This document shows positions 23,881 through 33,352 of a DNA stretch of 45,134 nt, piece after piece. The number at the start of each line of letters is the position of its first letter. Position 1 is the first letter of the stretch. Origin of the DNA: JBKPCD01 sp046727175 (GTDB taxonomy: Bacteria > Acidobacteriota > Vicinamibacteria > Vicinamibacterales > 2-12-FULL-66-21); the NCBI GenBank assembly GCA_046727175.1, contig JBKPCD010000027.1, positions 1-45,134 of the forward strand, written 5' to 3'. The position numbers and the translations under genes are program-made. Below the pieces are notes generated by a model. The model did not search any database and was not told the origin of the DNA. It saw only the letters and a program-made list of their open reading frames with translations.

Positions 23881-24040
23881 GATTGAGGATTGCAGAATGT
23901 TGATCGCAGATTGGGATTGCCGATTGCAAATTGCGGATTGCCGTGTCGAGCAGCCGCAATCGACAATCCTCAATGAACATTCAGCAACCCGCAATCTACA
24001 ATCCGTCAATCTGCAATCTGCAGTCTGCAATCTGCAATGA
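23881..24040. repeat. Two-armed heptamer array filling the guaA-dnaE gap
   Basis: The left arm (23881-23942) has nine units of consensus GATTGCN, one of them 6 bp. A 13-bp centre (23943-23955) follows. The right arm (23956-24040) has twelve units of type GCAATCN, the reverse complement, one of them 8 bp. The array starts three bases after the guaA stop and its last unit, GCAATGA, contains the ATG of dnaE (24037-24039). No other intergenic sequence and no Shine-Dalgarno are left. The arms could fold into one long imperfect hairpin on RNA. Confidence 0.85.
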
Positions 24041-27000
24041 CAGAGTTCGTCCACCTCCATTTGCATTCGGAGTTTTCGCTGCTCGACGGCGCGTGCCGCA
24101 TCGAGGAGCTGCTCGATCGCGTCGCCGAGCTGAAGATGCCGGCGCTCGCCATCACCGAGCACGGGAACATGTTCTCGTCGATCGCGTTCCACGATCAGGC
24201 TCGGAAGCGCGGGATCAATCCGATCCTAGGATGCGAGGTCTACGTCGCCCCGGACGATCGCCGGAACAAGAGCGGGACGCCGGGCGAGACCGCGAATCAT
24301 CTGGTTCTGCTCGCGGAAACGCCCGAGGGGTACCACAACCTGATCAAGCTCGTCTCGGCCGGCTACACGGAAGGCTTCTACTACAAGCCGCGGATCGACA
24401 AGGCGCTCCTGTCAGAGCACGCCCGAGGCCTGATCGGCCTGAGCAGCTGCCTCAAGGGAGAAGTCGCGACCGGCATTCGGACGGAGCAGCAGCAGAAGGC
24501 GCTTCACGCGGCAGCGACGTATCGGGACATGCTCGGCCCTGCCAACTTCTTCCTCGAAATGCAATTTCAGGGGATCGAGGAACAGAAGATCGTCAACAGC
24601 GGGCTGCTGCCGATCGCGCGCGACCTTGGGCTTCCGCTCGTCTGCACGAACGACGTTCACTACCTGCAGAACTCGGATTTCAAGCCGCACGACATCCTGC
24701 TGTGCATCGGCACCGGCAAGACGGTGAACGACGCCGAGCGCCTGCGGTATCACGGCGATCAGTTCTATTTGAAAACGGCCGAGGAGATGGCGGCCATCTT
24801 CAAGGACGTTCCCGAAGCGCTGGCGAACACGGTGCGGATCGCCGAGCGGTGCAACGTCGACCTCTCCGGCACGGTGAATCACCTGCCGAAGTTCGAGGTG
24901 CCTGAGGGCTTCACGCTCGACGAGTACTTCGAGCACGTCGTGCGAGAGGGATTCCAGCAGCGGTTGCCGCGGTTGCGCGAACTTGCGGCGCGCGGCCTGC
25001 TCAAGCGCACGATCGACGAGTACGAGCGTCGTCTCACGTATGAAACCGAGATGATCAAACAGATGAAGTACCCCGGGTACTTCCTGATCGTCTGGGATTT
25101 CATCCGTTACGCGCGCGAGCAGGGGATCCCGGTCGGCCCTGGCCGGGGATCGGCGGCCGGCAGTTTCGTCGCGTACTGTTTGCGGATCACGGACGTCGAT
25201 CCGATCGAGTACGACCTGATCTTCGAACGGTTTCTGAATCCCGAGCGTGTGTCGCTGCCCGACATCGACATCGACTTCTGCGAGCGGCGGCGCGGCGAGG
25301 TCATCGACTACGTCACTCGCAAATACGGGCGCGAGAACGTAGCGCAGATCATCACGTTTGGAACGATGAAGGCGCGCGCGGTCGTGCGCGACGTCGCGCG
25401 CGTGATGGACATCCCGTATGCGGACGCCGATCGCGTGGCGAAGGCAGTTCCGCCGGCCCTCGACATGACGCTCGCCAAGGCGCTCGAGGAAAGCCCGGCG
25501 CTGAAGGAGATGCAGCAGAGGGACGAGCGCGTCAACGAGTTGCTCGCGATCGCCCGCCGGCTCGAGGGAATGACGCGCCACGCGTCGGTGCACGCGGCGG
25601 GCGTCGTCATTGCACCGAGGCCGCTCACCGAGTTCGTGCCGCTCTACAAGAGTCCGAAGGATGAAATCGTTACGCAGTGGGCGATGAAGGAGGTCGAACG
25701 CATCGGTCTCCTGAAGATGGACTTCCTGGGACTCAGCACGCTGACGCTCATCAGGGACGCGCTGAACGAGATCCGCCGCACGGGAGGCATCGATCTCGAC
25801 ATCGACGCAATCCCGCTGGACGATGTGAAGACATACAAGCTGTTTTCGGACGGTCAGACGTATGGCGTGTTCCAGTTCGAGAGCTCCGGGATGCGGGAGC
25901 TCCTGCGGAAGGCGAAGCCCGAGCGGCTGGATGATCTGATCGCGCTCAACGCGCTGTATCGGCCCGGTCCGCTCAAGAGCGGCATGGTCGACGATTTCAT
26001 CGCGCGGAAACAGGGAAAAACGCCAGTCAAATACGAGCTGCCACAGCTCGCGCCGATCCTGTCTGACACGTACGGCGTCATCGCCTATCAGGAGCAGGTC
26101 ATGCGGATTGCCGCGGAACTGGCCGGCTTCTCGATGGGGCAGTCGGACGTGCTGCGCAAGGCCATGGGCAAGAAGGACCCCAGGGTCATGGCGAAGCAGC
26201 GCGAGGCGTTCGTTTCCGGCGCGAAGGCCAAAGGCATCAACGAAAAGAAAGCGACGAAGATCTTCGACCTCATGGAGTTCTTCGCCGGGTACGGCTTCAA
26301 CAAGTCGCACTCGACGACCTACGCGCTTCTCGCGTATCAGACGGCGTACCTGAAAGCGAACTACTCGTGGCACTTTTTCGCGGCGCTCCTGACGATCGAA
26401 GCGGCAAACACGGAGAAGCTCGCGATGTACCTCGGCGAATGTCGCGAGCTCGGCGTTCCCATCCTTCCGCCAGATGTCAACTCGAGTGAGCTGGCGTTCA
26501 CGGTCGTCGACGAAGGTGTGCGCTTCGGGTTGTGCGCGGTCAAGAACGTGGGGGAAGGCGCGATCCTGTCGATCCTGGACGTGCGGCGACAACTTGGCCG
26601 AATCGATTCTCTCTACACGCTGTGCGAGCACTCGGACTTGCGGCTCGTCAACAAGCGCGTGCTCGAGAGCCTGATCAAGGCCGGCGCGCTCGATTCCGTC
26701 GCCCAGGCCAGTGGGCTGACGGCAGCGTCAGCGCGAGCGCGGTTGTTCGCGACGGTCGACCGCGCGATCGATCATGGAGGCCGTCAGCAGCGCGACCGCG
26801 ACAAGGGACAGCACCAACTGTTTGGGCCAGCCGATGACGAAGCCTCGCCGCTCGTGCGGCTGTGCGATGCAGCCGCATGGACCGAAGCGCAACAGCTCGC
26901 GTTCGAGAAAGAAGCCATTGGCCTGTACATGAGTGGCCACCCGCTGGAGCGCTTCTCCGACGCACTGAAAACGTTCGGTGCTCGCCGGATCGGCGATTTG

Positions 27001-27513
27001 ACCGCCTCCGAGGCCGACATCTGGGTCGGAGGCATCATTTCCGGCCTCAGGCCGCTCAAGACCCGAAAAGGCGAGCGGATGGCCGTCTTCATGCTGGACG
27101 ACATCGCAGGAAGCATCGAGGTTGTCGTGTTCCCGGAGGCGTTCGCGAAGCACGCCTCGCTCATCGAATCCGACGCGATGCTCATGGTCCGCGGCAAATT
27201 CGAGAAGGACGAGGAGACGGCGCGACTCGTGACGACTGAGATGATGCCGATTACTGCGCTGAAGGAACGGATCACGCGCGAGGTGGCGATCCACCTGTCA
27301 GTACCGCCGCACGGCCGGCCGACGTTCGAAGCCCTCGCGGAACTGCTCGCGCGGCATCGGGGCGATCGGCGGGTCTACCTCGAGCTCGACGTTCGACGTG
27401 AAGAGCGCCCCCTCCGTGTGCGCGCCGACGTCGCCCAGCGCGTGAACCCGTCGGACCGCCTGGTCGCGGAAGTAGAGCAATTGTGCGGGACCGGCTCCGT
27501 CGAATTGAGATAG
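24037..27513 (+). CDS. dnaE: DNA polymerase III subunit alpha (DnaE1 type)
   Basis: The replicative polymerase catalytic subunit, 1158 residues, normal for DnaE1. The N-terminal PHP domain begins with the HLHLHSEFSLLDG motif (His6, His8, His10). The polymerase palm has GPGRGSAAGSFVAY and PDIDIDF at residues 408-414, with Asp409, Asp411 and Asp413 around the catalytic site. The region about 460-700 carries the conserved helical fingers (AYQEQVMRIAAELAGFSMGQSD, GYGFNKSHSTTYA). The C-terminal OB-fold (WVGGIISGLRPLKTRKGERMA) is present. The ATG lies in the last heptamer of the upstream array and has no Shine-Dalgarno; expression may depend on that array. accA follows after 3 nt. Confidence 0.97.
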   Translation: MTEFVHLHLHSEFSLLDGACRIEELLDRVAELKMPALAITEHGNMFSSIAFHDQARKRGINPILGCEVYVAPDDRRNKSGTPGETANHLVLLAETPEGYHNLIKLVSAGYTEGFYYKPRIDKALLSEHARGLIGLSSCLKGEVATGIRTEQQQKALHAAATYRDMLGPANFFLEMQFQGIEEQKIVNSGLLPIARDLGLPLVCTNDVHYLQNSDFKPHDILLCIGTGKTVNDAERLRYHGDQFYLKTAEEMAAIFKDVPEALANTVRIAERCNVDLSGTVNHLPKFEVPEGFTLDEYFEHVVREGFQQRLPRLRELAARGLLKRTIDEYERRLTYETEMIKQMKYPGYFLIVWDFIRYAREQGIPVGPGRGSAAGSFVAYCLRITDVDPIEYDLIFERFLNPERVSLPDIDIDFCERRRGEVIDYVTRKYGRENVAQIITFGTMKARAVVRDVARVMDIPYADADRVAKAVPPALDMTLAKALEESPALKEMQQRDERVNELLAIARRLEGMTRHASVHAAGVVIAPRPLTEFVPLYKSPKDEIVTQWAMKEVERIGLLKMDFLGLSTLTLIRDALNEIRRTGGIDLDIDAIPLDDVKTYKLFSDGQTYGVFQFESSGMRELLRKAKPERLDDLIALNALYRPGPLKSGMVDDFIARKQGKTPVKYELPQLAPILSDTYGVIAYQEQVMRIAAELAGFSMGQSDVLRKAMGKKDPRVMAKQREAFVSGAKAKGINEKKATKIFDLMEFFAGYGFNKSHSTTYALLAYQTAYLKANYSWHFFAALLTIEAANTEKLAMYLGECRELGVPILPPDVNSSELAFTVVDEGVRFGLCAVKNVGEGAILSILDVRRQLGRIDSLYTLCEHSDLRLVNKRVLESLIKAGALDSVAQASGLTAASARARLFATVDRAIDHGGRQQRDRDKGQHQLFGPADDEASPLVRLCDAAAWTEAQQLAFEKEAIGLYMSGHPLERFSDALKTFGARRIGDLTASEADIWVGGIISGLRPLKTRKGERMAVFMLDDIAGSIEVVVFPEAFAKHASLIESDAMLMVRGKFEKDEETARLVTTEMMPITALKERITREVAIHLSVPPHGRPTFEALAELLARHRGDRRVYLELDVRREERPLRVRADVAQRVNPSDRLVAEVEQLCGTGSVELR

Positions 27514-27516
27514 GGC

Positions 27517-28512
27517 ATGCCCACTGACCTTCTCGAATTCGAAGAACCCATCGGCGTCCTGCTGAAGGAGATCGAGGCGCTCAGCATGCTCCCGCGTACG
27601 CCGGAGCGCGAGCGATCGATCCAGAGCCTTCGCAACCGCGCCGAAGAGATCCGTGCGGAGCTCTACGCGAACCTGACGCCATGGCAGCGCGTCCTTGTCG
27701 CACGGCATCCCAACCGGCCAAGCACGCTCGATTATGTCGAGCGGCTGTTCGTCGACTTCGATGAGCTCCACGGTGATCGCCGGTTCGCCGACGACCCGGC
27801 GATCGTTTGCGGGTTCGCAAAGTACAAAGGCCAGCCGGTAGCCGTCGTCGGGCATCAGAAGGGCCGCGACACCAAACAGAGGATCTTCCGTAATTTCGGT
27901 TACGCGCGGCCCGAGGGGTACCGCAAGGCGCTGCGCGTCATGCAGCTCGCCGAAAAGTTCCGTCGTCCCATCGTCGTCTTCATCGACACCCCGGCGGCCT
28001 ATCCGGGAATCGAGTCCGAGGAGCGCGGCGTCGCAGAGGCGATCGCGCACAACCTGCGCGAGATGATCATGCTGGAGGTGCCGATCGTGGTGATCGTCTG
28101 CGGCGAGGGGGGAAGCGGTGGCGCGCTTGGCATCGCGGTCGGCGATCGCGTGCTGATGCAGGAATACGCGGTCTATAGCGTCATCCCGCCGGAAGGCTGC
28201 GCGGCGATCCTCTGGCGCGACGCCAACCGCAAAGTGGAAGCAGCTGCCGCGCTCAAGATTACGGCCCCCGACATGCTGGCGCTCGGATTGATCGACGCCA
28301 TCGTTCCCGAACCAGTCGGCGGCGCGCACAACGATGACGACCGCGCGACGGCGCTCGTCGATCAGGCCCTCAGTCAGGCATTGACGGAGCTGGCGATCGT
28401 TCCGGTTGAAGACCTCCTCAACGCACGTTACGACAAGTTCCGTCGCATGGGCGAGGAGGGAACAGCCTTCATCGACACAGAACAGGCGAACACTGAAGGG
28501 ACGGATCAATGA
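27517..28512 (+). CDS. accA: Acetyl-CoA carboxylase carboxyltransferase subunit alpha
   Basis: A 331-residue subunit that, with AccD, transfers carboxyl from carboxybiotin to acetyl-CoA to make malonyl-CoA. Seen are the N-terminal helices (LEFEEPIGVLLKEIEAL), DFDELHGDRRFADDPAI, GHQKGRDT, RNFGYARPEGYRKALR, IDTPAAYPGIESEERG, the GEGGSGGALGIAVGDRV turn that holds the oxyanion site, and YSVIPPEGCAAILWRD. It starts 3 nt after dnaE and ends 1 nt before recJ, so it belongs to a dnaE-accA-recJ operon. Confidence 0.96.
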   Translation: MPTDLLEFEEPIGVLLKEIEALSMLPRTPERERSIQSLRNRAEEIRAELYANLTPWQRVLVARHPNRPSTLDYVERLFVDFDELHGDRRFADDPAIVCGFAKYKGQPVAVVGHQKGRDTKQRIFRNFGYARPEGYRKALRVMQLAEKFRRPIVVFIDTPAAYPGIESEERGVAEAIAHNLREMIMLEVPIVVIVCGEGGSGGALGIAVGDRVLMQEYAVYSVIPPEGCAAILWRDANRKVEAAAALKITAPDMLALGLIDAIVPEPVGGAHNDDDRATALVDQALSQALTELAIVPVEDLLNARYDKFRRMGEEGTAFIDTEQANTEGTDQ

Positions 28513-28513
28513 A

Positions 28514-30235
28514 ATGACATCAAAGTCGCTGGTGTGGCAGCACCTCCCGTGTGACGACGCGCGGTCGTCGGCGCTGGCAGCGGCACTCGGACTTCATCCG
28601 ACCGTCGCGCGGCTGCTGTGTCTGCGCGGGTTGAGCGATCCAGCCGACGCCCAGCGATTTCTGAATCCATCGCTCGATCACCTCCACGATCCATTCAAGC
28701 TTGCGGACATGGATCGCGCGATCCCGCGGCTCGAGCGGGCGATCGCGCAGCGCGAACGGATAGCGATCCACGGTGACTACGACGTCGATGGCATTACCTC
28801 AACGGTGATCCTTCGCCGCGCGCTGGAGCTTCTCGGCGGCACGGTCGTGCACTTCATCCCTGAACGGTTACGTGACGGCTACGGGCTGCAGCCGCCGGCG
28901 ATCGATCGGCTTCACGCCGACGGCGTGTCGCTCATCGTATCGGTCGACTGCGGGATTCGTGGAACCGAGGCCGCACGAAGGGCCCGAGATCTCGGCGTGG
29001 ATCTCATCATCACCGATCATCATGAGCCCGACGGTCAGCTGCCACCAGCGCTCGCCGTAATCAACCCCAAGCGTCACGACTGCGCGTACCCGGACAAATA
29101 CCTCGCAGGCGTCGGCGTCGCGCTCAAGGTCGTCCAGGCGCTCTGCACACGCGCGGGAAAGGGCCGGTGGCTTCCAGGATTCGTCAAGGTCGCCGCCGTC
29201 GGGACGCTTGCCGACGTCGTCCCGCTCGTCGGCGAGAACCGCGTCATCTCGCGGCTTGGCCTGGCATCGCTCAGCAAGGGCCCTCACACGATCGGGCTCC
29301 GCGCGCTGCTCGACGTGACCGGCCTGAGCGGTAAGACGATCGACAGTTATCAGGTGGCCTTCATGCTGGCGCCGCGAGTGAACGCTGCCGGCCGCATGAG
29401 CACTGCCGACATCGCGACGCGACTCCTCCTGGCGACCGACGAGGGCATGGCCGATGAAGCGCGCGCGCTGGCGCAGCAGCTCGATGAAGAGAATGTCCGT
29501 CGACAGCAGGAGGAGTTCGAGCTCGTTACGCAGGCGCGGAAGGCCATCGAAACGGATCCCGCTGTTGGCGCGCACAACGTCCTGGTCGTCGGGGGCGACG
29601 GCTGGCACCGTGGAGTGATCGGGATCGCCGCGTCGAAGCTCGTGGACGCCTATCACAAGCCAGCCATCGTGCTGTCGATCGATGGCCACGTCGCCCATGG
29701 CTCGTGCAGAAGCATCCCTGATTTCGACATACTCACGGCGCTCGAGCGATGCGCGGACTTGTTCGTCCGTTTCGGCGGGCACCGCCAGGCTGCCGGCTTG
29801 ACGATGGAAGCCGCGCGTGTCGCCGAATTCCGCGTTCGCATCAACGCATACGCCGATGAGATCCTCGAGCCCGATCAGCTCCGTCCGCGTCTCCGCATCG
29901 ACGGTCCCCTTCACCTCAAAGGCATCACCCACGACCTCGTGCGCGGACTCGATTCGATGAGCCCGTACGGTCTGGCCAATCCGCGACCGGTCTTTCACGC
30001 GGGGGTCGTCGAGATCGTGGATGGTCCGCGGGCGCTGAAGGACCGCCATCTCAAGATGACGTTCAATCAGGACGGCCGGCGCTTTCGAGCGATCGCCTGG
30101 CGCGCCGTGGAACAGGCCGAATTCCTCGAAAAAAACCGCAGTGGCGTCAACCTCGCTTTCTCGCTCGACCGAAACGAATATCAGGGCGAGACCTACCTGG
30201 AGCTCAGCGTCGCCGATATCAAGGCGTTAGAATGA
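28514..30235 (+). CDS. recJ: Single-stranded-DNA-specific exonuclease RecJ
   Basis: A 573-residue 5'-to-3' ssDNA exonuclease of the DHH family used in recombination and mismatch repair. Motif I is DYDVDGITS from Asp88, and the DHH motif proper is TDHHEPDG with Asp168, His169 and His170. The DHHA1 part has GGHRQAAGLTM, followed by the OB region. The open frame begins earlier, at 28406, but that part overlaps accA; ATG 28514 gives the standard RecJ start. With mutS in the window it may serve the same repair route, though the genes are 17 kb apart. Confidence 0.95.
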   Translation: MTSKSLVWQHLPCDDARSSALAAALGLHPTVARLLCLRGLSDPADAQRFLNPSLDHLHDPFKLADMDRAIPRLERAIAQRERIAIHGDYDVDGITSTVILRRALELLGGTVVHFIPERLRDGYGLQPPAIDRLHADGVSLIVSVDCGIRGTEAARRARDLGVDLIITDHHEPDGQLPPALAVINPKRHDCAYPDKYLAGVGVALKVVQALCTRAGKGRWLPGFVKVAAVGTLADVVPLVGENRVISRLGLASLSKGPHTIGLRALLDVTGLSGKTIDSYQVAFMLAPRVNAAGRMSTADIATRLLLATDEGMADEARALAQQLDEENVRRQQEEFELVTQARKAIETDPAVGAHNVLVVGGDGWHRGVIGIAASKLVDAYHKPAIVLSIDGHVAHGSCRSIPDFDILTALERCADLFVRFGGHRQAAGLTMEAARVAEFRVRINAYADEILEPDQLRPRLRIDGPLHLKGITHDLVRGLDSMSPYGLANPRPVFHAGVVEIVDGPRALKDRHLKMTFNQDGRRFRAIAWRAVEQAEFLEKNRSGVNLAFSLDRNEYQGETYLELSVADIKALE

Positions 30236-30262
30236 GAGAAGAAAGTACGAAGTAAGAAGTCC
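30234..30262. repeat. Short heptamer array (GAAGTAN) after recJ
   Basis: Units of type GAGAGAA, GAAAGTAC (8 bp), GAAGTAA and GAAGTCC run from 30234 to 30262, followed by further GAAG-rich sequence to about 30280. There is no inverted partner arm, so it is a half element. It lies immediately after the recJ stop. Confidence 0.5.
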
Positions 30263-30304
30263 CAAAGGAAGAAGCAAAAAGCCCGCGAGCGACGGCGATA
30301 GGGT

Positions 30305-30324
30305 TCCGGGGACGAAGCCCCGGA
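30305..30324. other. Hairpin TCCGGGG-6-CCCCGGA before the Lpt gene
   Basis: A 7-bp perfect stem (30305-30311 with 30318-30324) closes a 6-base ACGAAG loop, 11 bases before the ATG at 30335. There is no T-run, so it is not a standard terminator. It lies where the leader of the Lpt mRNA would be and could affect its translation, or it may be a dispersed intergenic hairpin. Confidence 0.4.
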
Positions 30325-30334
30325 TGAAGATTCC

Positions 30335-32509
30335 ATGCGTTGGCAGAAGACTGCTCGACTGGCAATAGCCGCGTTCGTCATTGCCTTCGCGGCATTGGTG
30401 TTCGTCGCGATGCGGCGGACATCCGTGCCGAAGTACGCACCGAAGAGGACGCCGATTGACGCCAATGCAATTGCGCAGACCACGGGGAAAGCTGATTACG
30501 ACCATTACAAGGATGGAAAGCTCTCGTTTTCGCTGCAGTCAATGGCTCAGAAAACCTACTCGGACGGCCGAAGTGTTTTCGAGCACGTGACGCTTACCTT
30601 GCCGGACAAGAACGGCCGCACGATCACCGTCGTCGCTGATGAAGGGGAATTGATCGCTCCGCCAGACTCGGCCAATCAACTCTCGACCGCCAATCTGAAG
30701 AAAAACGTCCGGCTCAAGAGCAGCGATGATCTCGTCGTGCTCACGAACGAGGCGACGTACACGGACAAGGAAGGCGTCGTCAAGGTGCCCGGCGTCGTGA
30801 CGTTCACGCGGGGTCGTCTGAGTGGAAAGGGCGTGGGAGCAACCTACGATCGCAATCGCGACGTGCTCTGGATCCTCGATCGGGCGCAAGTCTCCGTCGC
30901 GCCGGACCAGACTGGCACCGGCAGGCTGGAAGCGACTTCGGCGACGGCCGGTCTGGCGCGCGCGGAACATTACTTCAGACTGTCAAAAACCGCTCACGTG
31001 GTGAGTGACGATCGGACGATCGATGCCGACGATATCACCGCGCAGCTTACGCCAGACGATCAGAAGATCACGACGATGCAGTTGCGCGGTAACAGCCGTA
31101 TTGCCGGGAGTGGAGCAGCGGCTCAGAGGATGTCCGCGAAGGACATCGACCTCACGTTCGCCGAGGACGGCCGAACGATGCAGCACGCGCGACTCATGGA
31201 GCAGGCAGTGCTTCAACTGCCGGGCGGTGCCGCGGGTCGTAAGATTGCCGCACGCACGATCGACATGGGAATGTCACCGGATGGCGCGGCGGTGACCCAG
31301 CTGAATGCAGTTGAAGGGGTGAGCCTCGACATTCCGGGCGAGGGCGATGTGCCCGCAAAGCAAATCCGCGCGAGGTCGCTAGTCGGATCGAGCACCAGCG
31401 GCGCCGGACTCGAGTCAGCAACGTTCGAAGGGCCCGTCGATTATCACGAGACACGTCCGCCCAGCGTTCAAACCGCCGCTATCGATCGAAGGGCCCGATC
31501 CGCGCGGTTGATCGTGCAGACGAAACCAGGTCTCGGCGATCTTCAGCAGGCTGAATTCCTCGGCAACGTCAAGATCATCGACGGGCAGACGACTGCAGAG
31601 GCCCCCCGTGCGCTGTACCAGGTCGCGAAAGATCTCATGGACCTCTCGCCATCGGAAGCCGGCGATGCTGGATTGCCGCCAACGGTCAGCGATCCGCAAA
31701 TCACCGTCCAGGCGCGCACGATTCAGCTCACGATGAGCACACACGCGCTCGCGGCCGAGACCGCGGTTCGAAGCATTCTGCAGCGAAACGCTTCTCCGAC
31801 CGGCGGCGGATCCGACCAATCACATCTCCCCTCGATGTTGAAGGACAACGAGCCGGTGACCGTCACCTCGAATCGGCTCACCTATGATAGTGCCACGTCT
31901 CGCGCCATCTACTCAGGGAACGCGCGGTTGTCGCAGGCCGGCGGCACGGAAGTGCGGGCAGAGGGCACGCTCGATCTCGATGAAAAGACGGGCAATCTCA
32001 GAGCCCAGGGCAACGTGCGAACGAAGATGATGTTCGACGATGTCGATCCGAAGACGAAAGTGCGATCGCCGAAGGCGACGAACGGCGCCGCGGACGCGCT
32101 CGTTTACGACGACGCGAAGCGCCTCGCTGTGTACACCACCGGTCCGACTGGAAAAGCACACATCGTCGGACCTCAAGGCGATCTCGCCGGAGAGCGAATC
32201 GAGCTGTACCTGAAGGAAGGTGGCAACGAGCTCGAGCGTGCGGAAATTTTCGCCGGGAACGAGCCCGTCGTTGTCATTGAAAGTCTGCGAACAGCGAAGG
32301 GAAGTCACCTGACCTACACGGCAGCAGACGACAGGTACGTGATGACAGGAACGCCGGTGGACGTGCTCGAGCACCAGGATACCGGCTGCAAGCGGACGCT
32401 CGCCGCGAAAGTGACGTTCAATCGGACGGACGATCGAATCGGAACGAGCGGCGGTCCGGGTGTTCGCGTTTCAAGCCAATCGGTCGACTGTCCGGAGCAG
32501 CGCAAATGA
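30335..32509 (+). CDS. Fused LptC / LptA-like (OstA) lipopolysaccharide transport protein
   Basis: A 724-residue protein with an N-terminal membrane anchor (about residues 8-26), then only beta-rich OstA/LptC-like repeats. The first 190 residues resemble LptC (MRRTSVPKYAP anchor exit, then VFEHVTLTLPDKNGRTITVVADEGEL). The remainder has repeated blocks such as LTYDSATSRAIYSGNARLSQ and GERIELYLKEGGNELERAEIFAG, as in LptA. The protein would form a periplasmic bridge carrying lipopolysaccharide from the inner membrane. Bacteria usually use separate LptC (about 190 residues) and LptA (about 180), so this one has several extra repeats. It is followed by lptB after 86 bp. Confidence 0.82.
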   Translation: MRWQKTARLAIAAFVIAFAALVFVAMRRTSVPKYAPKRTPIDANAIAQTTGKADYDHYKDGKLSFSLQSMAQKTYSDGRSVFEHVTLTLPDKNGRTITVVADEGELIAPPDSANQLSTANLKKNVRLKSSDDLVVLTNEATYTDKEGVVKVPGVVTFTRGRLSGKGVGATYDRNRDVLWILDRAQVSVAPDQTGTGRLEATSATAGLARAEHYFRLSKTAHVVSDDRTIDADDITAQLTPDDQKITTMQLRGNSRIAGSGAAAQRMSAKDIDLTFAEDGRTMQHARLMEQAVLQLPGGAAGRKIAARTIDMGMSPDGAAVTQLNAVEGVSLDIPGEGDVPAKQIRARSLVGSSTSGAGLESATFEGPVDYHETRPPSVQTAAIDRRARSARLIVQTKPGLGDLQQAEFLGNVKIIDGQTTAEAPRALYQVAKDLMDLSPSEAGDAGLPPTVSDPQITVQARTIQLTMSTHALAAETAVRSILQRNASPTGGGSDQSHLPSMLKDNEPVTVTSNRLTYDSATSRAIYSGNARLSQAGGTEVRAEGTLDLDEKTGNLRAQGNVRTKMMFDDVDPKTKVRSPKATNGAADALVYDDAKRLAVYTTGPTGKAHIVGPQGDLAGERIELYLKEGGNELERAEIFAGNEPVVVIESLRTAKGSHLTYTAADDRYVMTGTPVDVLEHQDTGCKRTLAAKVTFNRTDDRIGTSGGPGVRVSSQSVDCPEQRK

Positions 32510-32595
32510 GGCGAAATCCCGCGGCGCGTCCGTCGTGCCCCCCCGCACCCAATACGCGCGGCGGGGCCTGCGGTATGCGCGTTGGGATGCACTGA

Positions 32596-33321
32596 ATGGC
32601 GACGCTCAGGACCGAGGAGCTGACCAAGTCCTACGGCGGGCGAACGGTCGTCAGGGGCGTCAACCTGGCGATTGCCTCGGGGGAAGTCGTTGGCCTTCTG
32701 GGGCCGAACGGCGCAGGCAAGACGACGACGTTCTCGATGGTCGTCGGACTGACGGCACCGGACTCGGGTCGCGTCCTGCTCGACGGTTCGGACGTGACCG
32801 ATCACCCGATGTACCTCCGTGCGCGAAAGGGGATTGGGTATCTGCCTCAGGAACCGTCGATCTTCCGCGGGCTCACCGTCGAACAGAACATTCTCGCGAT
32901 TCTCGAAACCTTGAATCTCGACGGCGCAGGCCGCCGCGCGCGCTTGCGGGAGCTGCTTGCCGAGCTCGGCCTGACGCCGCTGGCAAAATCTCCGGCATAT
33001 ACCCTATCCGGAGGCGAGCGACGACGTGTCGAGATTACGCGCGCTTTGGTGATGTCGCCGTTGTTCATGCTGCTCGATGAGCCATTTGCGGGCATCGACC
33101 CGATTGCCGTCACGGATATTCAGAAGATTATTTTTCATCTCAAGGCGCGCGGGATCGGCGTCCTCATCACCGACCACAACGTGCGTGAAACGTTGAGGAT
33201 CACGGACCGCGCATACATCGTCCATGACGGCGTGATTTTCAGGAGCGGCACGCCCGACAGCCTGGCCGCCGACGAGGAGGTCAAACGGATTTACCTCGGC
33301 GCTGACTTCCGATTGGACTAA
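32596..33321 (+). CDS. lptB: LPS export ABC transporter ATPase LptB
   Basis: A 241-residue ATPase of the LptB2FG transporter. Walker A is GPNGAGKTT with Lys42, the Q-loop YLPQEPSIFRGLTVEQN follows, the signature is LSGGERRRVE, Walker B is LFMLLDEPFAGIDP, and the switch is ITDHN. The FAGIDP and FRGLTVEQN blocks are LptB hallmarks. It is directly upstream of rpoN, the same neighbourhood as in proteobacteria (lptC-lptA-lptB-rpoN-hpf). I did not see lptF or lptG here. Confidence 0.95.
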   Translation: MATLRTEELTKSYGGRTVVRGVNLAIASGEVVGLLGPNGAGKTTTFSMVVGLTAPDSGRVLLDGSDVTDHPMYLRARKGIGYLPQEPSIFRGLTVEQNILAILETLNLDGAGRRARLRELLAELGLTPLAKSPAYTLSGGERRRVEITRALVMSPLFMLLDEPFAGIDPIAVTDIQKIIFHLKARGIGVLITDHNVRETLRITDRAYIVHDGVIFRSGTPDSLAADEEVKRIYLGADFRLD

Positions 33322-33352
33322 GATTGAGAGGGACGGACCCGTTAGCGAGCCC

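Noticed and set aside
23881..24036. CRISPR-like repeats before dnaE
   Set aside because: Units are 7 bp, degenerate and have no spacers; the two arms are inverted to each other.
24412..26631. Minus-strand open frame of 739 codons inside dnaE
   Set aside because: Antisense shadow of dnaE; no motif, Arg/Val/Asp/His-rich as expected from complementing a GC-rich coding frame.
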